From assembly GCA_963708855.1 (NCBI GenBank), contig CAVPUM010000002.1, forward strand, positions 1 through 64,000: a DNA stretch of 64,000 nt, read 5' to 3'. Of this stretch, positions 1 through 8,820 are shown piece after piece; positions within the stretch are counted from its first letter, which is position 1, and every line of letters begins with the position of its first letter. Position numbers and translations under genes: made by a program. The stretch is from CAIWHR01 sp963708855. GTDB taxonomy: Bacteria; Pseudomonadota; Gammaproteobacteria; Burkholderiales; Casimicrobiaceae. A model generated the notes under the pieces. That model had not been told where the DNA came from. It did not search any database and was given only the letters and a program-made list of their open reading frames with translations.

Positions 1-930
1 GTCGAGTTCGCGCCGGAAGAGCACGGGAACCAGGTCGGCCGCGCTGCGCGGAGCGGCGGACGCGCGCACGGCGTCGTCGAGTTCGTCAAGCCGCGCTTCG
101 TGGTGCGCGCGGAGCTGCGCGACGCGCGCCGGGATGCCGCGAAACGGCAGCCCGTGCGAGGGAAGCACGAGCGTGTCCGCCGGCAGCGCCTCGAAGGCCG
201 CGAGCGAAGCGAGGAAGCGCGTCAGCGGGTCGCCGTCGCGCTCGACCGCGCCGACGCTCACGTTGGTGCTGATCCTGGGCAGAAGCATGTCGCCGGCGAT
301 CAGCACGCCGCGCTCGGCGGAGTACAGCGACGCGTGCTCGGGCGAATGCCCATGACCCTCGACGACGCGCCAGGTCGTCGCGCCGGCGCTCCGGAGATCG
401 CCGTCGAGCAACCGGTCGAAGCCCGCGGGGAGCTCGGGAACGAGTCGCCGGTAGCCGTTGCCCCGCTCGAGAAGTTGCGCAAGCTGGTCGGCAGGCATCC
501 CGTGCCGGCGGAACAGATCGGCCGTTGCCGCGAGCGAGTACCCGCTGTGCTCGTCACGTATCGCGTGCGCGGTCAGGAATTCGGCGTGGGTCATCGCTAC
601 CGGCGCGCCGAACCGTGCCGCGAGCCACGCCGCATTGCCGACGTGATCAGGGTGGCAGTGCGTCGCGATGATCCGTCGTATGGGCCGGGCGGCGAGCGTG
701 GTCGCGCTGTGACGTTCCCACAGCGCGCGCGTCACCGCATCGCCGATGCCGCAGTCGACGAGCGTGAAACCGTCGTCGGGGTCCGCGAGGAGCCACAGGT
801 TGATGTGGTCCAGCGCGAACGGCAGCGGCATCCGCAGCCAGAGCACGCGCGGGGCCACCGCGACGACTTCGCCCGGGGCCGGCGGCGTGGCGTGCGGATA
901 ATCGAGCACGGATGGCAACGCCGCGTTCAC
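1..930 (-). CDS. MBL-fold metallo-hydrolase, 3' end outside window
   Basis: The minus strand is open from a GTG at 930 to the window edge (310 codons, no stop). It encodes a metallo-beta-lactamase-fold hydrolase. The metal-binding signature THCHPDH is at about residues 90-96. It is preceded by a strand ending in VDCGIGD (about 58-64) and followed by EGHGHSPEH and AGDMLLP, which carry the third His and the bridging Asp. The group (glyoxalase II-like) hydrolyses thioesters, lactones or related substrates; the actual substrate cannot be told. It is divergent from the liu regulator with a 261-base gap. The start codon is uncertain because no strong ribosome-binding site is seen before the GTG. 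Confidence 0.8.
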   Translation of the reverse strand, partial: MNAALPSVLDYPHATPPAPGEVVAVAPRVLWLRMPLPFALDHINLWLLADPDDGFTLVDCGIGDAVTRALWERHSATTLAARPIRRIIATHCHPDHVGNAAWLAARFGAPVAMTHAEFLTAHAIRDEHSGYSLAATADLFRRHGMPADQLAQLLERGNGYRRLVPELPAGFDRLLDGDLRSAGATTWRVVEGHGHSPEHASLYSAERGVLIAGDMLLPRISTNVSVGAVERDGDPLTRFLASLAAFEALPADTLVLPSHGLPFRGIPARVAQLRAHHEARLDELDDAVRASAAPRSAADLVPVLFRRELD

Positions 931-1100
931 GGGTGCCCCCGCGCGCTGTACGCGAACCCGCCGGGAGGTACGCCGCGTTCGCTGCGGTGGTCCGGCGGAA
1001 GGTCGGGCCCGGCGAAGGAAACGGCGGCAGGCGCAGGCGGCAAGGGCGCTTTCGGGCGGGTGGTGGTCCACATCGTGCGGGCACGATTTGTGCAATGCAG

Positions 1101-1146
1101 CATCGTCAGGTAAATGTGCAGGCATGTCAAGCCTGTGTGCTATCGT
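1101..1146. promoter_or_regulatory. possible divergent promoter and operator for the liu regulator
   Basis: The gap between the MBL gene and the MerR-type gene holds an inverted repeat CAGGC-N7-GCCTG (1119-1135). A TATCGT box follows at 1141-1146 on the plus strand. On the minus strand a perfect TTGACA (1130-1125) lies 17 bases from a weak GACGAT. MerR proteins typically bind dyads in the spacer of their own promoter, so this is a candidate autoregulatory site. Only the base pattern supports it. Confidence 0.3.
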
Positions 1147-1191
1147 GATCCTCCGTCGCCACATTCGCCATTCCGCTCCGGCCGTCCCCCG

Positions 1192-1629
1192 ATGTCCGCC
1201 CTGAACGCCCCGGTGCGCCGCGTCAAGCAGGCCACCGCCGACCGCGTACCGTCGACCTACTCCATCTCCGCTCTGGCGCAGGAATTCGCGCTGACGACCC
1301 GCGCGATCCGCTTCTACGAGGATGAAGGCCTGCTCGCTCCCGGGAGGCGCGGCCGGACGAGAGTCTACGGCGAACGCGAGCGGACGCGGATCAAGCTGAT
1401 CCTGCGCGGCAAGCGGCTCGGGCTGGCGCTGGCCGAGATCCGCGAGCTGTTCGACATCTTCGCGGCAACAGGCAATGAGAAGCCGCAGCTCGCCAAGTTC
1501 CTGCAGATGCTGGCCGACCGCCGCGCGATGCTGCATCAGCAGCGCGAGGATATCGACGCCGTGCTGGCGGAGATCGCGCTGCTCGAGCGCGACTGCCGCC
1601 GGCGGCTGAAGCAGGAGGATGCGCCATGA
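1192..1629 (+). CDS. liuR: MerR-family regulator of the leucine/isovalerate degradation cluster (LiuR-like)
   Basis: This 145-residue protein has a MerR-type winged helix-turn-helix at about residues 22-90 (ISALAQEF, TRAIRFYEDEGLL, then R-rich wing) and a C-terminal dimerisation helix (about 100-140). It lacks the cysteine pattern of metal-sensing MerR proteins. It resembles LiuR, which controls branched-chain amino acid catabolism in proteobacteria. ATG 1192 was chosen because the conserved domain begins soon after it; an in-frame upstream start at 1114 would add 26 unconserved residues. Its stop overlaps the start of the dehydrogenase gene (ATGA at 1626), so the two are translationally coupled. 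Confidence 0.85.
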   Translation: MSALNAPVRRVKQATADRVPSTYSISALAQEFALTTRAIRFYEDEGLLAPGRRGRTRVYGERERTRIKLILRGKRLGLALAEIRELFDIFAATGNEKPQLAKFLQMLADRRAMLHQQREDIDAVLAEIALLERDCRRRLKQEDAP

Positions 1630-2798
1630 CGATGCAGGACTTTCCCGCCATCGACTTCCACCACGGCGAGACGATCGACATGCTGCGCGCGACGGTGCGG
1701 CAGTTTGCCGCCGACGAAATCGCGCCGCGCGCGGCCGAGATCGATCGCTCCAATCAGTTCCCGTCGGATCTCTGGCGCAAGATGGGCGACCTGGGCCTGC
1801 TCGGCATCACGGTCGACGAGGTGCATGGCGGCAGTGCGATGGGCTACCTGGCGCACGTGATCGCGATGGAGGAGATCAGTCGTGCCTCGGCGGCGGTCGG
1901 CCTCTCGTACGGCGCGCACTCGAATCTCTGCGTGAATCAGATCCAGCGCAACGGCAGCGCGGTGCAGAGGAGCAAGTACCTGCCCAAGCTCGTCTCCGGA
2001 GAGCACGTCGGGGCGCTGGCGATGAGCGAGCCCGGGGCGGGTTCGGACGTCGTGTCGATGCGTCTCGCCGCCGAGCGCCGCGACGGGTGCTACGTCCTCA
2101 ACGGCAGCAAGATGTGGATCACCAACGGTCCGGACGCGCACACGCTGGTCGTCTACGCGAAGTCGGATGCCGCCGCCGGTCCGCGCGGTGTCACCGCGTT
2201 CCTGATCGAGCGCGGGATGAAGGGGTTTTCGACGGCGCAGAAGCTCGACAAGCTGGGCATGCGCGGGTCGAACACCTGCGAGCTCGTGTTCGAGGATTGC
2301 GAGGTTCCGGCCGAGAACGTGCTGGGGCAGGAGGGCCGCGGCGTCAACGTGCTGATGAGCGGCCTCGACTACGAGCGCGCGGTGCTCGCCGGGGGCTCGC
2401 TCGGGATCATGGCCGCGTGCCTCGACGTCGTGCTTCCCTACGTCCACGAGCGCAGGCAATTCGGCCAGCCGATCGGGGAGTTCCAGCTGATGCAGGGCAA
2501 GCTCGCCGACATGTACACGACGATGAACGCGGCGCGGGCCTACGTCTACGCCGTCGCACAGGCCTGCGACCGCGGCGAGACCACGCGCAAGGACGCCGCG
2601 GGCGCGATCCTGTTCGCCAGCGAGAACGCGACGCGGATCGCCGGCGAGGCGATCCAGTGCCTCGGCGGCAACGGTTACATCAACGACTATCCGACCGGCC
2701 GGCTGTGGCGCGACGCCAAGCTCTACGAGATCGGCGCCGGAACCTCGGAGATCCGCCGGATGCTGATCGGCCGCGAGCTCTTCAACGAGACCAAGTGA
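1626..2798 (+). CDS. liuA: isovaleryl-CoA dehydrogenase
   Basis: This 390-residue FAD enzyme oxidises isovaleryl-CoA to 3-methylcrotonyl-CoA, step 3 of leucine degradation, passing electrons to electron-transfer flavoprotein. All three acyl-CoA dehydrogenase domains are present (about 1-125, 126-225, 240-390). The catalytic Glu is in the isovaleryl-type position: GLDYERAVLAGG places it at about residue 250. The usual C-terminal Glu site reads IGAGTSEIRR, with Gly where medium-chain enzymes have Glu. That pair is diagnostic for isovaleryl-CoA dehydrogenase against other family members. The gene starts inside the stop codon of the regulator and ends 16 bases before the thiolase. Confidence 0.95.
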   Translation: MTMQDFPAIDFHHGETIDMLRATVRQFAADEIAPRAAEIDRSNQFPSDLWRKMGDLGLLGITVDEVHGGSAMGYLAHVIAMEEISRASAAVGLSYGAHSNLCVNQIQRNGSAVQRSKYLPKLVSGEHVGALAMSEPGAGSDVVSMRLAAERRDGCYVLNGSKMWITNGPDAHTLVVYAKSDAAAGPRGVTAFLIERGMKGFSTAQKLDKLGMRGSNTCELVFEDCEVPAENVLGQEGRGVNVLMSGLDYERAVLAGGSLGIMAACLDVVLPYVHERRQFGQPIGEFQLMQGKLADMYTTMNAARAYVYAVAQACDRGETTRKDAAGAILFASENATRIAGEAIQCLGGNGYINDYPTGRLWRDAKLYEIGAGTSEIRRMLIGRELFNETK

Positions 2799-2814
2799 CC
2801 GGAAAGGAACCACG

Positions 2815-3999
2815 ATGCTGAACGATCCTGTCGTGATTGTCGGGGCCGCGCGAACGCCCATGGGCGGGTTTCAGGGCGACTTCGCCGCGCTCGCCGCGAG
2901 CGACCTCGGCGCCGTCGCGATCCGGGCGGCGATCGCGCGCGCGGGGCTGTCGGGCGAGGACGTGCAGGAGGTGATCATGGGCAACGTGCTGCCCGCGGGC
3001 CAGGGTCAGGCTCCGGCGCGGCAGGCGTCGCTCAAGGCCGGCGTGCCGCTCGCTGCCGGCTGCACGACCGTCAACAAGATGTGCGGATCGGCGATGAAGG
3101 CTGCGATGTTCGGGCACGACCTGATCGTCGCGGGGTCCGGCGACGTCGTCGTCGCCGGCGGCATGGAAAGCATGAGCAATGCGCCGTACCTGATGCCGAA
3201 GGCGCGCTCGGGCTACCGGATGGGTCACCAGACGGTCTACGACCACATGTTTCTCGACGGGCTCGAGGATGCCTACGACAAGGGCCGGCTGATGGGGACG
3301 TTCGCCGAGGATTGCGCGGGAACGTACGCCTTCACACGGGAGGCGCAGGATGCTTTTGCCCTGGCTTCGCTTTCCCGCGCGCTTGCGGCGAACAACGACG
3401 GCACTTTCGCGTGGGAGATCGCCCCGGTGACGGTCGCCGGCAGGAAGGGCGATGTCGTCATCGACAAGGACGAGCAGCCGGCGAAGGCAATGCCGGACAA
3501 GATCCCGCTGCTGAAGCCGGCGTTTCGCAAGGACGGCACCGTGACGGCCGCGAACTCGAGCTCGATCTCGGACGGCGCCGCGGCGCTCGTGCTGATGCGG
3601 CGCTCGACCGCCGAGCGCCGCGGGCTCGCGCCACTCGCCGTGATCATCGCGCACGCGACGCACGCACAGGAACCGGGGCTGTTCACGACGGCACCGGTCG
3701 GCGCGATCGAGAAGCTGTACCGGAAGACCGGCTGGGCGACGAAGGACGTCGACCTGTTCGAGGTCAACGAAGCCTTCGCGGTCGTGGCGATGGCGGCGAT
3801 GAAGGAGCACGGAATCGCGCACGAGAAGGTCAATGTGCACGGCGGCGCCTGCGCGCTCGGCCACCCGATCGGCGCATCCGGGGCGCGGATTGTCGTCACG
3901 CTGCTCGGCGCGCTGCGAAAGCATGGCAGGAAGCGCGGCGTCGCCAGTCTGTGCATCGGCGGTGGAGAAGCGACGGCGATGGCGATCGAGCTCTGCTGA
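2815..3999 (+). CDS. acetyl-CoA C-acetyltransferase (thiolase)
   Basis: This 394-residue thiolase fits the usual length of about 390. The acyl-accepting Cys is C90 (NKMCGSAMK). The His of CALGHPIG is H350, and the second catalytic Cys is C380 (LCIGGGEA). In this cluster it most likely cleaves acetoacetyl-CoA to two acetyl-CoA, finishing leucine catabolism after HMG-CoA lyase. A role as a PhaA-type biosynthetic thiolase cannot be excluded, since the motifs are shared. A purine-rich site (GGAAAGGAACC) precedes ATG 2815. No CoA-transferase for acetoacetate activation (AtoDA type) lies nearby. Confidence 0.9.
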   Translation: MLNDPVVIVGAARTPMGGFQGDFAALAASDLGAVAIRAAIARAGLSGEDVQEVIMGNVLPAGQGQAPARQASLKAGVPLAAGCTTVNKMCGSAMKAAMFGHDLIVAGSGDVVVAGGMESMSNAPYLMPKARSGYRMGHQTVYDHMFLDGLEDAYDKGRLMGTFAEDCAGTYAFTREAQDAFALASLSRALAANNDGTFAWEIAPVTVAGRKGDVVIDKDEQPAKAMPDKIPLLKPAFRKDGTVTAANSSSISDGAAALVLMRRSTAERRGLAPLAVIIAHATHAQEPGLFTTAPVGAIEKLYRKTGWATKDVDLFEVNEAFAVVAMAAMKEHGIAHEKVNVHGGACALGHPIGASGARIVVTLLGALRKHGRKRGVASLCIGGGEATAMAIELC

Positions 4000-4025
4000 G
4001 ATGAACCGCCCCCACGTTCACTGAG

Positions 4026-4670
4026 ATGCCAAGCCTCGACAACCTGTTGCTGTTCGTTCTGGCGAGCGTGCTGCTGGTGCTCACGCCCGGGCCGAACCTG
4101 CTCTATCTGATCTCGCGCACGCTGGCGCAGGGCCGCGCGGCCGGGCTGGTCTCCCTCGCCGGCACGACGACCGGGTTCATCGTCCACATCCTCGCGGCGG
4201 CATTCGGCATTTCGGCGGTCTTCGTCGCGGTGCCGCTCGCGTATGACGTGCTGCGCTGGGCCGGTGCCGCCTATCTACTCTGGCTCGCCTGGGACGCGGT
4301 TCGCGCGCCCGCCGCGGGAACCGTCGGCGGAGTGTTCGCGCCACGCCGCCTGCCCGATGCCGTGCCGGCGCGGCTCTTCCGCATGGGGCTTCTCACCAGC
4401 ATCCTCAACCCGAAGGTCGCGCTCTTCTACGTCGCGCTCTTTCCGCAGTTCGTCGAACCCGCGCGTGGCAGCCTTCTCACGCAATCGCTCGTGCTCGGGC
4501 TCGTCCAGATCGTCATTGCGGTGATCGGCGACACGCTTATCGTGCTGGCCGCGGCACGGGTCGCGCGCTGGCTCGGTGCGCATCCTACCTGGGCGGCCGG
4601 CCAGCGTTGGCTGCTGGGCGCCGTTTTCGCCGGCATCGCGGCGAAGCTCGCGCTCGACGACCGGCGATGA
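4026..4670 (+). CDS. LysE-family amino acid/metabolite exporter
   Basis: This 214-residue inner-membrane protein has about six hydrophobic segments. The N-terminal family signature LTPGPNLLYLISRTLAQGR lies at about residues 20-38. LysE/RhtB exporters release amino acids or related metabolites by proton antiport; the substrate is unknown. Position inside a leucine degradation cluster makes export of a branched-chain amino acid or toxic intermediate plausible, but that is inference from context only. A loop around PRRLPDAVPARLFRMGLL and the following ILNPKVALFYVALFPQF helix are typical of the family. Confidence 0.85.
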   Translation: MPSLDNLLLFVLASVLLVLTPGPNLLYLISRTLAQGRAAGLVSLAGTTTGFIVHILAAAFGISAVFVAVPLAYDVLRWAGAAYLLWLAWDAVRAPAAGTVGGVFAPRRLPDAVPARLFRMGLLTSILNPKVALFYVALFPQFVEPARGSLLTQSLVLGLVQIVIAVIGDTLIVLAAARVARWLGAHPTWAAGQRWLLGAVFAGIAAKLALDDRR

Positions 4671-4728
4671 ATGTGCTGCGCAGCGCCAAAGCGATGAATT
4701 CGACAGCGCCCTCACCGGAGAACGCGCC

Positions 4729-5862
4729 GTGCGGCTGAGCGAGGAACAGGCGCTAATCCGCGACACGTTGCGCGCGTTCGCGCAGGAACGTCTTGCGCCG
4801 AACTCGGCTCGCTGGGACCGCGACCACCACTTTCCGCGCGCGGAACTGTCGGCCCTGGGTGGGCTGGGCGCGCTGGGCATGGTGGTGCCCGAGCGCTGGG
4901 GCGGCGCGGGCCTCGACTATGTGTCGCTGGCCGTCGCACTGGAAGAGATCGCCGCCGGCGACGGCTCGGTCTCGACCATCGTCAGCGTCCAAAACTCGGT
5001 GGTCTGCGGACCGATCAACGCCTTCGGCACCGACCTGCAGAAGGAGCGTTTCCTCGTGCCGCTCGCGCGCGGCGAGCAGCTCGGATGCTTCTGCCTGTCC
5101 GAGCCGCACGTCGGGTCCGACGCCGGGGCGATCGCGACGCGCGCGCAGCGAGATGGCGACTTCTTCGTGCTGGATGGCGTCAAGCAGTTCATCACGACCG
5201 GGAAGAACGCCGATGTCGCCGTGGTATTCGCCGTCACCGACAAGGCGGCGGGCAAGAAGGGGATCTCGGCGTTTCTCGTCGCGACGTCGACACCGGGTTA
5301 CGTGGTCGCGCGCGTCGAGGACAAGCTCGGCCAGCGCGCATCGGACACCGCGCAGATCGTCTTCGAGAACTGCCGGGTGCCCGTGGCCAACCTGCTGGGG
5401 AGCGAGGGGCAAGGCTACCGGATCGCGCTCGCGAACCTCGAGATGGGGCGCATCGGCATCGCAGCGCAGGCCGTCGGCATGGCGCGCGCGGCATTCGACG
5501 CGGCGCTCGGCTATGCGCGCGAGCGGACGAGCTTCGGCAAGACGCTCGTCGAACATCAGGCGATCAATTTCAGGCTCGCCGACATGGCCACGGAAATAGA
5601 AGCGGCGCGGCAGCTCGCCTGGCATGCGGCGGCGTTGCGCGACGCGGGCCAGCCCTGCCTCAAGGAGGCGTCGATGGCGAAGCTCTTCGCCTCGGAAATG
5701 GCCGAGCGCGTATGCTCCTCGGCGATCCAGGTGCACGGCGGCTACGGCTACGTCACCGATTTTCCGGTGGAGCGCATCTACCGCGACGTCCGCGTGTGCC
5801 AGATCTACGAAGGAACCAGCGAGATCCAGCGGCTCGTCATCGGCCGCGCGCTCGCCGGCTGA
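4729..5862 (+). CDS. acyl-CoA dehydrogenase (short/medium-chain type)
   Basis: This is the second acyl-CoA dehydrogenase of the cluster, 377 residues. It keeps the C-terminal catalytic Glu of the short/medium-chain type (QIYEGTSEIQR), unlike the isovaleryl enzyme upstream. FAD-binding segments are CFCLSEPHVGSDAG (about 120-133) and KQFITTGKNAD. GTG 4729 was chosen because GGAG lies about nine bases upstream and the protein then begins at the family's normal N-terminus (RLSEEQALIRD). The exact acyl substrate is unknown; 2-methylbutyryl-, isobutyryl- or butyryl-CoA would fit a branched-chain pathway. A small DsbA-fold gene follows 23 bases later. Confidence 0.88.
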   Translation: MRLSEEQALIRDTLRAFAQERLAPNSARWDRDHHFPRAELSALGGLGALGMVVPERWGGAGLDYVSLAVALEEIAAGDGSVSTIVSVQNSVVCGPINAFGTDLQKERFLVPLARGEQLGCFCLSEPHVGSDAGAIATRAQRDGDFFVLDGVKQFITTGKNADVAVVFAVTDKAAGKKGISAFLVATSTPGYVVARVEDKLGQRASDTAQIVFENCRVPVANLLGSEGQGYRIALANLEMGRIGIAAQAVGMARAAFDAALGYARERTSFGKTLVEHQAINFRLADMATEIEAARQLAWHAAALRDAGQPCLKEASMAKLFASEMAERVCSSAIQVHGGYGYVTDFPVERIYRDVRVCQIYEGTSEIQRLVIGRALAG

Positions 5863-5885
5863 GTGTCGTTCCAGGGAGGGCGGCG

Positions 5886-6491
5886 ATGAGCGCACCGATA
5901 GACTTCTACTTCGACTTCTCGTCGCCATACGGCTACCTTGCCGCGCAGAAGATCGACGCGCTCGCGGCGAAGCACGGCCGGACGGTCGATTGGCATCCGT
6001 TGCTGCTCGGCGTCGTCTTCAAGGAGACCGGGATGGCGCCGCTGACCATGGTCCCCCTGAAAGGCGAGTACTCGAAGCGCGACTTCGCGCGAAGCGCCCG
6101 TTTCCACGGCATCACGGGCTTCCGGATGCCGTCGAAATTCCCGATCGCGAGCCAGGCCCCCGCGCGGATCGTGCTTTGGCTGAAGGCGCAGGATCCGGCG
6201 CTGGCAGTGCGCGTCGCGAAGGCGCTGTTCTGCGCCTACTTCGGCGAGGACATCGACATTTCGAACCCCGACGCGGCGGCGGCCGTGGCTGCAAGGGAGG
6301 GCGTGGACGCCGCCGCGGCGCGGGCGGCGATCGACGATCCGGCGATCAAGGATGCGCTGAAACGCGAGGTCGAGCAGGCCATCGCGCGCGGCGCGTTCGG
6401 GTCGCCGTTCGTGTTCGTCGACGGCGAGCCCTTCTGGGGGCTCGACCGCTTCGACCAGATCGAGCGCTGGCTCGCCACCGGCGGGTTCTAG
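5886..6491 (+). CDS. 2-hydroxychromene-2-carboxylate isomerase family protein (DsbA fold)
   Basis: This 201-residue protein has the DsbA/kappa-GST thioredoxin fold. The N-terminal FYFDFSSPYGYLAAQ carries the Ser that replaces the DsbA Cys and binds glutathione in the HCCA isomerase family. The C-terminal GAFGSPFVFVDGEPFWGLDR is the typical cis-Pro segment and helix. Biochemically characterised members act in naphthalene breakdown, but homologues are common in fatty and organic acid degradation clusters, where the substrate is unknown. A GGGAGG ribosome-binding site precedes ATG 5886. A second paralogue lies at 14469. Confidence 0.85.
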   Translation: MSAPIDFYFDFSSPYGYLAAQKIDALAAKHGRTVDWHPLLLGVVFKETGMAPLTMVPLKGEYSKRDFARSARFHGITGFRMPSKFPIASQAPARIVLWLKAQDPALAVRVAKALFCAYFGEDIDISNPDAAAAVAAREGVDAAAARAAIDDPAIKDALKREVEQAIARGAFGSPFVFVDGEPFWGLDRFDQIERWLATGGF

Positions 6492-6511
6492 CGCCTCCCG
6501 GGGCAGTTGCG

Positions 6512-7147
6512 ATGGCCGCATACACGCTGCACTGCTTCGCGCAATCCGGGAATGCGTACAAGCCCGCGCTCGCGCTGCAGCTGACCGCGGCCGATTGGGC
6601 GCCGCGCTTCGTCGATTTCTTTAGCGGCGAAACGCGCACGTCCGCCTATCGCGCGCTCAATGTCATGGGCGAAGTCCCCGTGCTCGAGCACGGCGAGCTT
6701 CGGCTCGCCCAGTCCGGCGTGATCCTCGAGTACCTCGCCGAGACGCTGGGCAGGTTCGGACCCGCGGACGCCACGGAGCGCCGCGAGGTCCTGCGCTGGC
6801 TGCTGTTCGACAACCACAAGCTCACGAGCTATACCGCGACCTGCCGCTTCCTGCGCACGTTTGCCAAGGATCCAGATCCCGCGGTGCAGGCGGAGTTCCG
6901 CCGCCGCGCCGAAGCGGCGTGGACCATCCTCAACATGCACCTCGGCGGTCGCCGTTACGTTGTCGGCGACCGGCTGACGATCGCCGACATCTCGCTATGC
7001 GGGTATCTGTTCTGGCCGGAGGAGATCGGCGTGGACTGGAACGTGTATCCTTCGCTCCGCGACTGGCTGGAGCGCATCCGCGCCGAGCCGCGGTGGGTGC
7101 ACCCGTACGCGCTTATGCCGGGGCATCCGCGACCCGTCGCCCCCTGA
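6512..7147 (+). CDS. glutathione S-transferase family protein
   Basis: This 211-residue cytosolic-type GST has an N-terminal thioredoxin domain (about 1-80: CFAQSGNAYKPALALQL, then GEVPVLEHGELRLAQSGVIL with the glutathione gamma-Glu-binding Ser). The C-terminal domain is helical (LTIADISLCGYLF). No Cys or Tyr catalytic residue is obvious at the N-terminus; a Ser is in the usual place. With two HCCA-isomerase-like proteins in the same cluster, a glutathione-dependent step on an acyl or unsaturated intermediate is possible but unproved. It follows the isomerase gene by 20 bases. Confidence 0.85.
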   Translation: MAAYTLHCFAQSGNAYKPALALQLTAADWAPRFVDFFSGETRTSAYRALNVMGEVPVLEHGELRLAQSGVILEYLAETLGRFGPADATERREVLRWLLFDNHKLTSYTATCRFLRTFAKDPDPAVQAEFRRRAEAAWTILNMHLGGRRYVVGDRLTIADISLCGYLFWPEEIGVDWNVYPSLRDWLERIRAEPRWVHPYALMPGHPRPVAP

Positions 7148-7192
7148 CACGATGCTGCGATCGTTGCTAGTCCACACCCTCCGACGCCGTCC

Positions 7193-8800
7193 ATGCCTGT
7201 GATCGAAACCCGACTCGATCCGCGCGACGCGACGTTCACGACGAACCGCGACGCGATGGCCGCGCTGGTCGCCGATCTCAAGGCGAAGGTGGCGCACGTC
7301 GAGCAGGGCGGGGGCGCGGCCGCGTGCGCCAAGCACGTCGCGCGCGGCAAGCTGCTGCCGCGGGAGCGCGTGCGCATGCTGCTCGATCCCGGTTCGCCGT
7401 TCCTCGAATTTTCGCAATTGGCCGCATACGGAATGTACGACGGCACGATCGCGTCGGCGGGCATCATCACCGGCATCGGGCGCGTCGCCGGCCGCGAATG
7501 CGTGATCGTCTGCAACGATGCGACCGTCAAGGGCGGCACCTACTATCCGCTGACGGTGAAGAAGCACCTGCGCGCGCAGGAGATCGCGCGCGAGAACAAC
7601 CTGACGTGCATCTACCTCGTCGACTCGGGCGGGGCGAACCTCCCCAACCAGGTGGACGTGTTCCCGGACCGCGATCACTTCGGCCGGATCTTCTACAACC
7701 AGGCGACCATGTCGGCGCAGGGCATCCCGCAAGTGGCCGTCGTGATGGGTTCCTGCACAGCCGGCGGCGCCTACGTGCCGGCGATGTCGGACGAGTCGAT
7801 CATCGTCAGGGAGCAGGGAACGATCTTCCTCGGCGGCCCGCCGCTGGTGAAGGCGGCGACGGGCGAGATCGTTTCGGCCGAGGAGCTGGGCGGCGCCGAC
7901 GTCCATACGCGCGTGTCCGGCGTCGCCGATCATTTTGCGCTCGACGACCATCACGCGCTCGCCATCGCCCGCCGGATCGTCGGCAATCTCAACCGCGAGA
8001 AGCACGTTGCGATGGAGGTCCGCGAGCCCGTGCCGCCGCGGTTCGCGCCCGACGAAATCTATGGCGTCATCAGCGCGGACATCAGGAAGCCGTACGACGT
8101 GCGCGAAGTGATCGCGCGCGTCGTCGACGGCAGCGAGCTCGACGAGTTCAAGGCGCGCTACGGAACGACGCTCGTCACCGGCTTCGCCCGCCTCTGGGGC
8201 TATCCCGTGGGCATCGTCGCCAACAACGGCATCCTGTTCTCGGAGTCGGCGTTGAAAGGCGCGCATTTCATCGAGCTCTGCGCGCAGCGGAAGATCCCGC
8301 TCGTGTTCCTGCAGAACGTCACCGGCTTCATGGTCGGGCAGAAGTACGAGGCGGGCGGCATCGCGCGCGACGGCGCCAAGATGGTCACCGCCGTGTCCTG
8401 CGCGCAAGTGCCGAAATTCACGGTCATCATCGGCGGCAGCTACGGCGCCGGCAACTACGGCATGTGCGGGCGCGCGTTCGGCCCGCGCTTCCTGTGGATG
8501 TGGCCGAACGCGCGGATCTCGGTGATGGGCGGCGAGCAGGCGGCGACCGTGCTCGCCACGGTCCGCCGCGACGCGATCGAGGCCAGGGGCGAGCAGTGGA
8601 GCGTGGCGGACGAGGAGGCGTTCCGGGCGCCGGTGCGCGCGCAGTACGACAAGGAAGGCCATCCCTATTACGCCAGCGCGCGGGTCTGGGACGACGGCAT
8701 CATCGACCCCGCGGACACGCGCCAGGTGCTGGGGCTCGCGCTCTCGGCCTCGCTCAACCGGCCGATCGAAACGACGAAGTTCGGCGTATTCAGGATGTGA
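7193..8800 (+). CDS. liuB: methylcrotonyl-CoA carboxylase, carboxyltransferase subunit
   Basis: This 535-residue beta subunit transfers carboxyl from biotin to 3-methylcrotonyl-CoA, giving 3-methylglutaconyl-CoA. Both crotonase-fold halves are present. The N-half shows the acyl-CoA/biotin-binding segments IYLVDSGGANLPNQ and GSCTAGGAYVPAMSDES. The C-half shows FLQNVTGFMVG and GGSYGAGNYGMCGRA. Length and motifs match methylcrotonyl-CoA rather than propionyl-CoA carboxylase. Its partner biotin subunit LiuD is at 10345, separated by the hydratase and a DUF4126 gene. The enzyme needs biotin, whose genes lie 36 kb downstream. Confidence 0.95.
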   Translation: MPVIETRLDPRDATFTTNRDAMAALVADLKAKVAHVEQGGGAAACAKHVARGKLLPRERVRMLLDPGSPFLEFSQLAAYGMYDGTIASAGIITGIGRVAGRECVIVCNDATVKGGTYYPLTVKKHLRAQEIARENNLTCIYLVDSGGANLPNQVDVFPDRDHFGRIFYNQATMSAQGIPQVAVVMGSCTAGGAYVPAMSDESIIVREQGTIFLGGPPLVKAATGEIVSAEELGGADVHTRVSGVADHFALDDHHALAIARRIVGNLNREKHVAMEVREPVPPRFAPDEIYGVISADIRKPYDVREVIARVVDGSELDEFKARYGTTLVTGFARLWGYPVGIVANNGILFSESALKGAHFIELCAQRKIPLVFLQNVTGFMVGQKYEAGGIARDGAKMVTAVSCAQVPKFTVIIGGSYGAGNYGMCGRAFGPRFLWMWPNARISVMGGEQAATVLATVRRDAIEARGEQWSVADEEAFRAPVRAQYDKEGHPYYASARVWDDGIIDPADTRQVLGLALSASLNRPIETTKFGVFRM

Positions 8801-8820
8801 CCAGGAGCTCGAACAAGGCC

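Noticed and set aside
100..1113. Long plus-strand open frame (337 codons) over the MBL gene
   Set aside because: Arg-rich, low-complexity translation typical of an antisense shadow in GC-rich DNA; the opposite strand encodes a clear MBL-fold protein.
1536..2861. Minus-strand frame of 441 codons over the isovaleryl-CoA dehydrogenase gene
   Set aside because: Shadow of a strongly conserved plus-strand gene; no recognisable domain in the translation.
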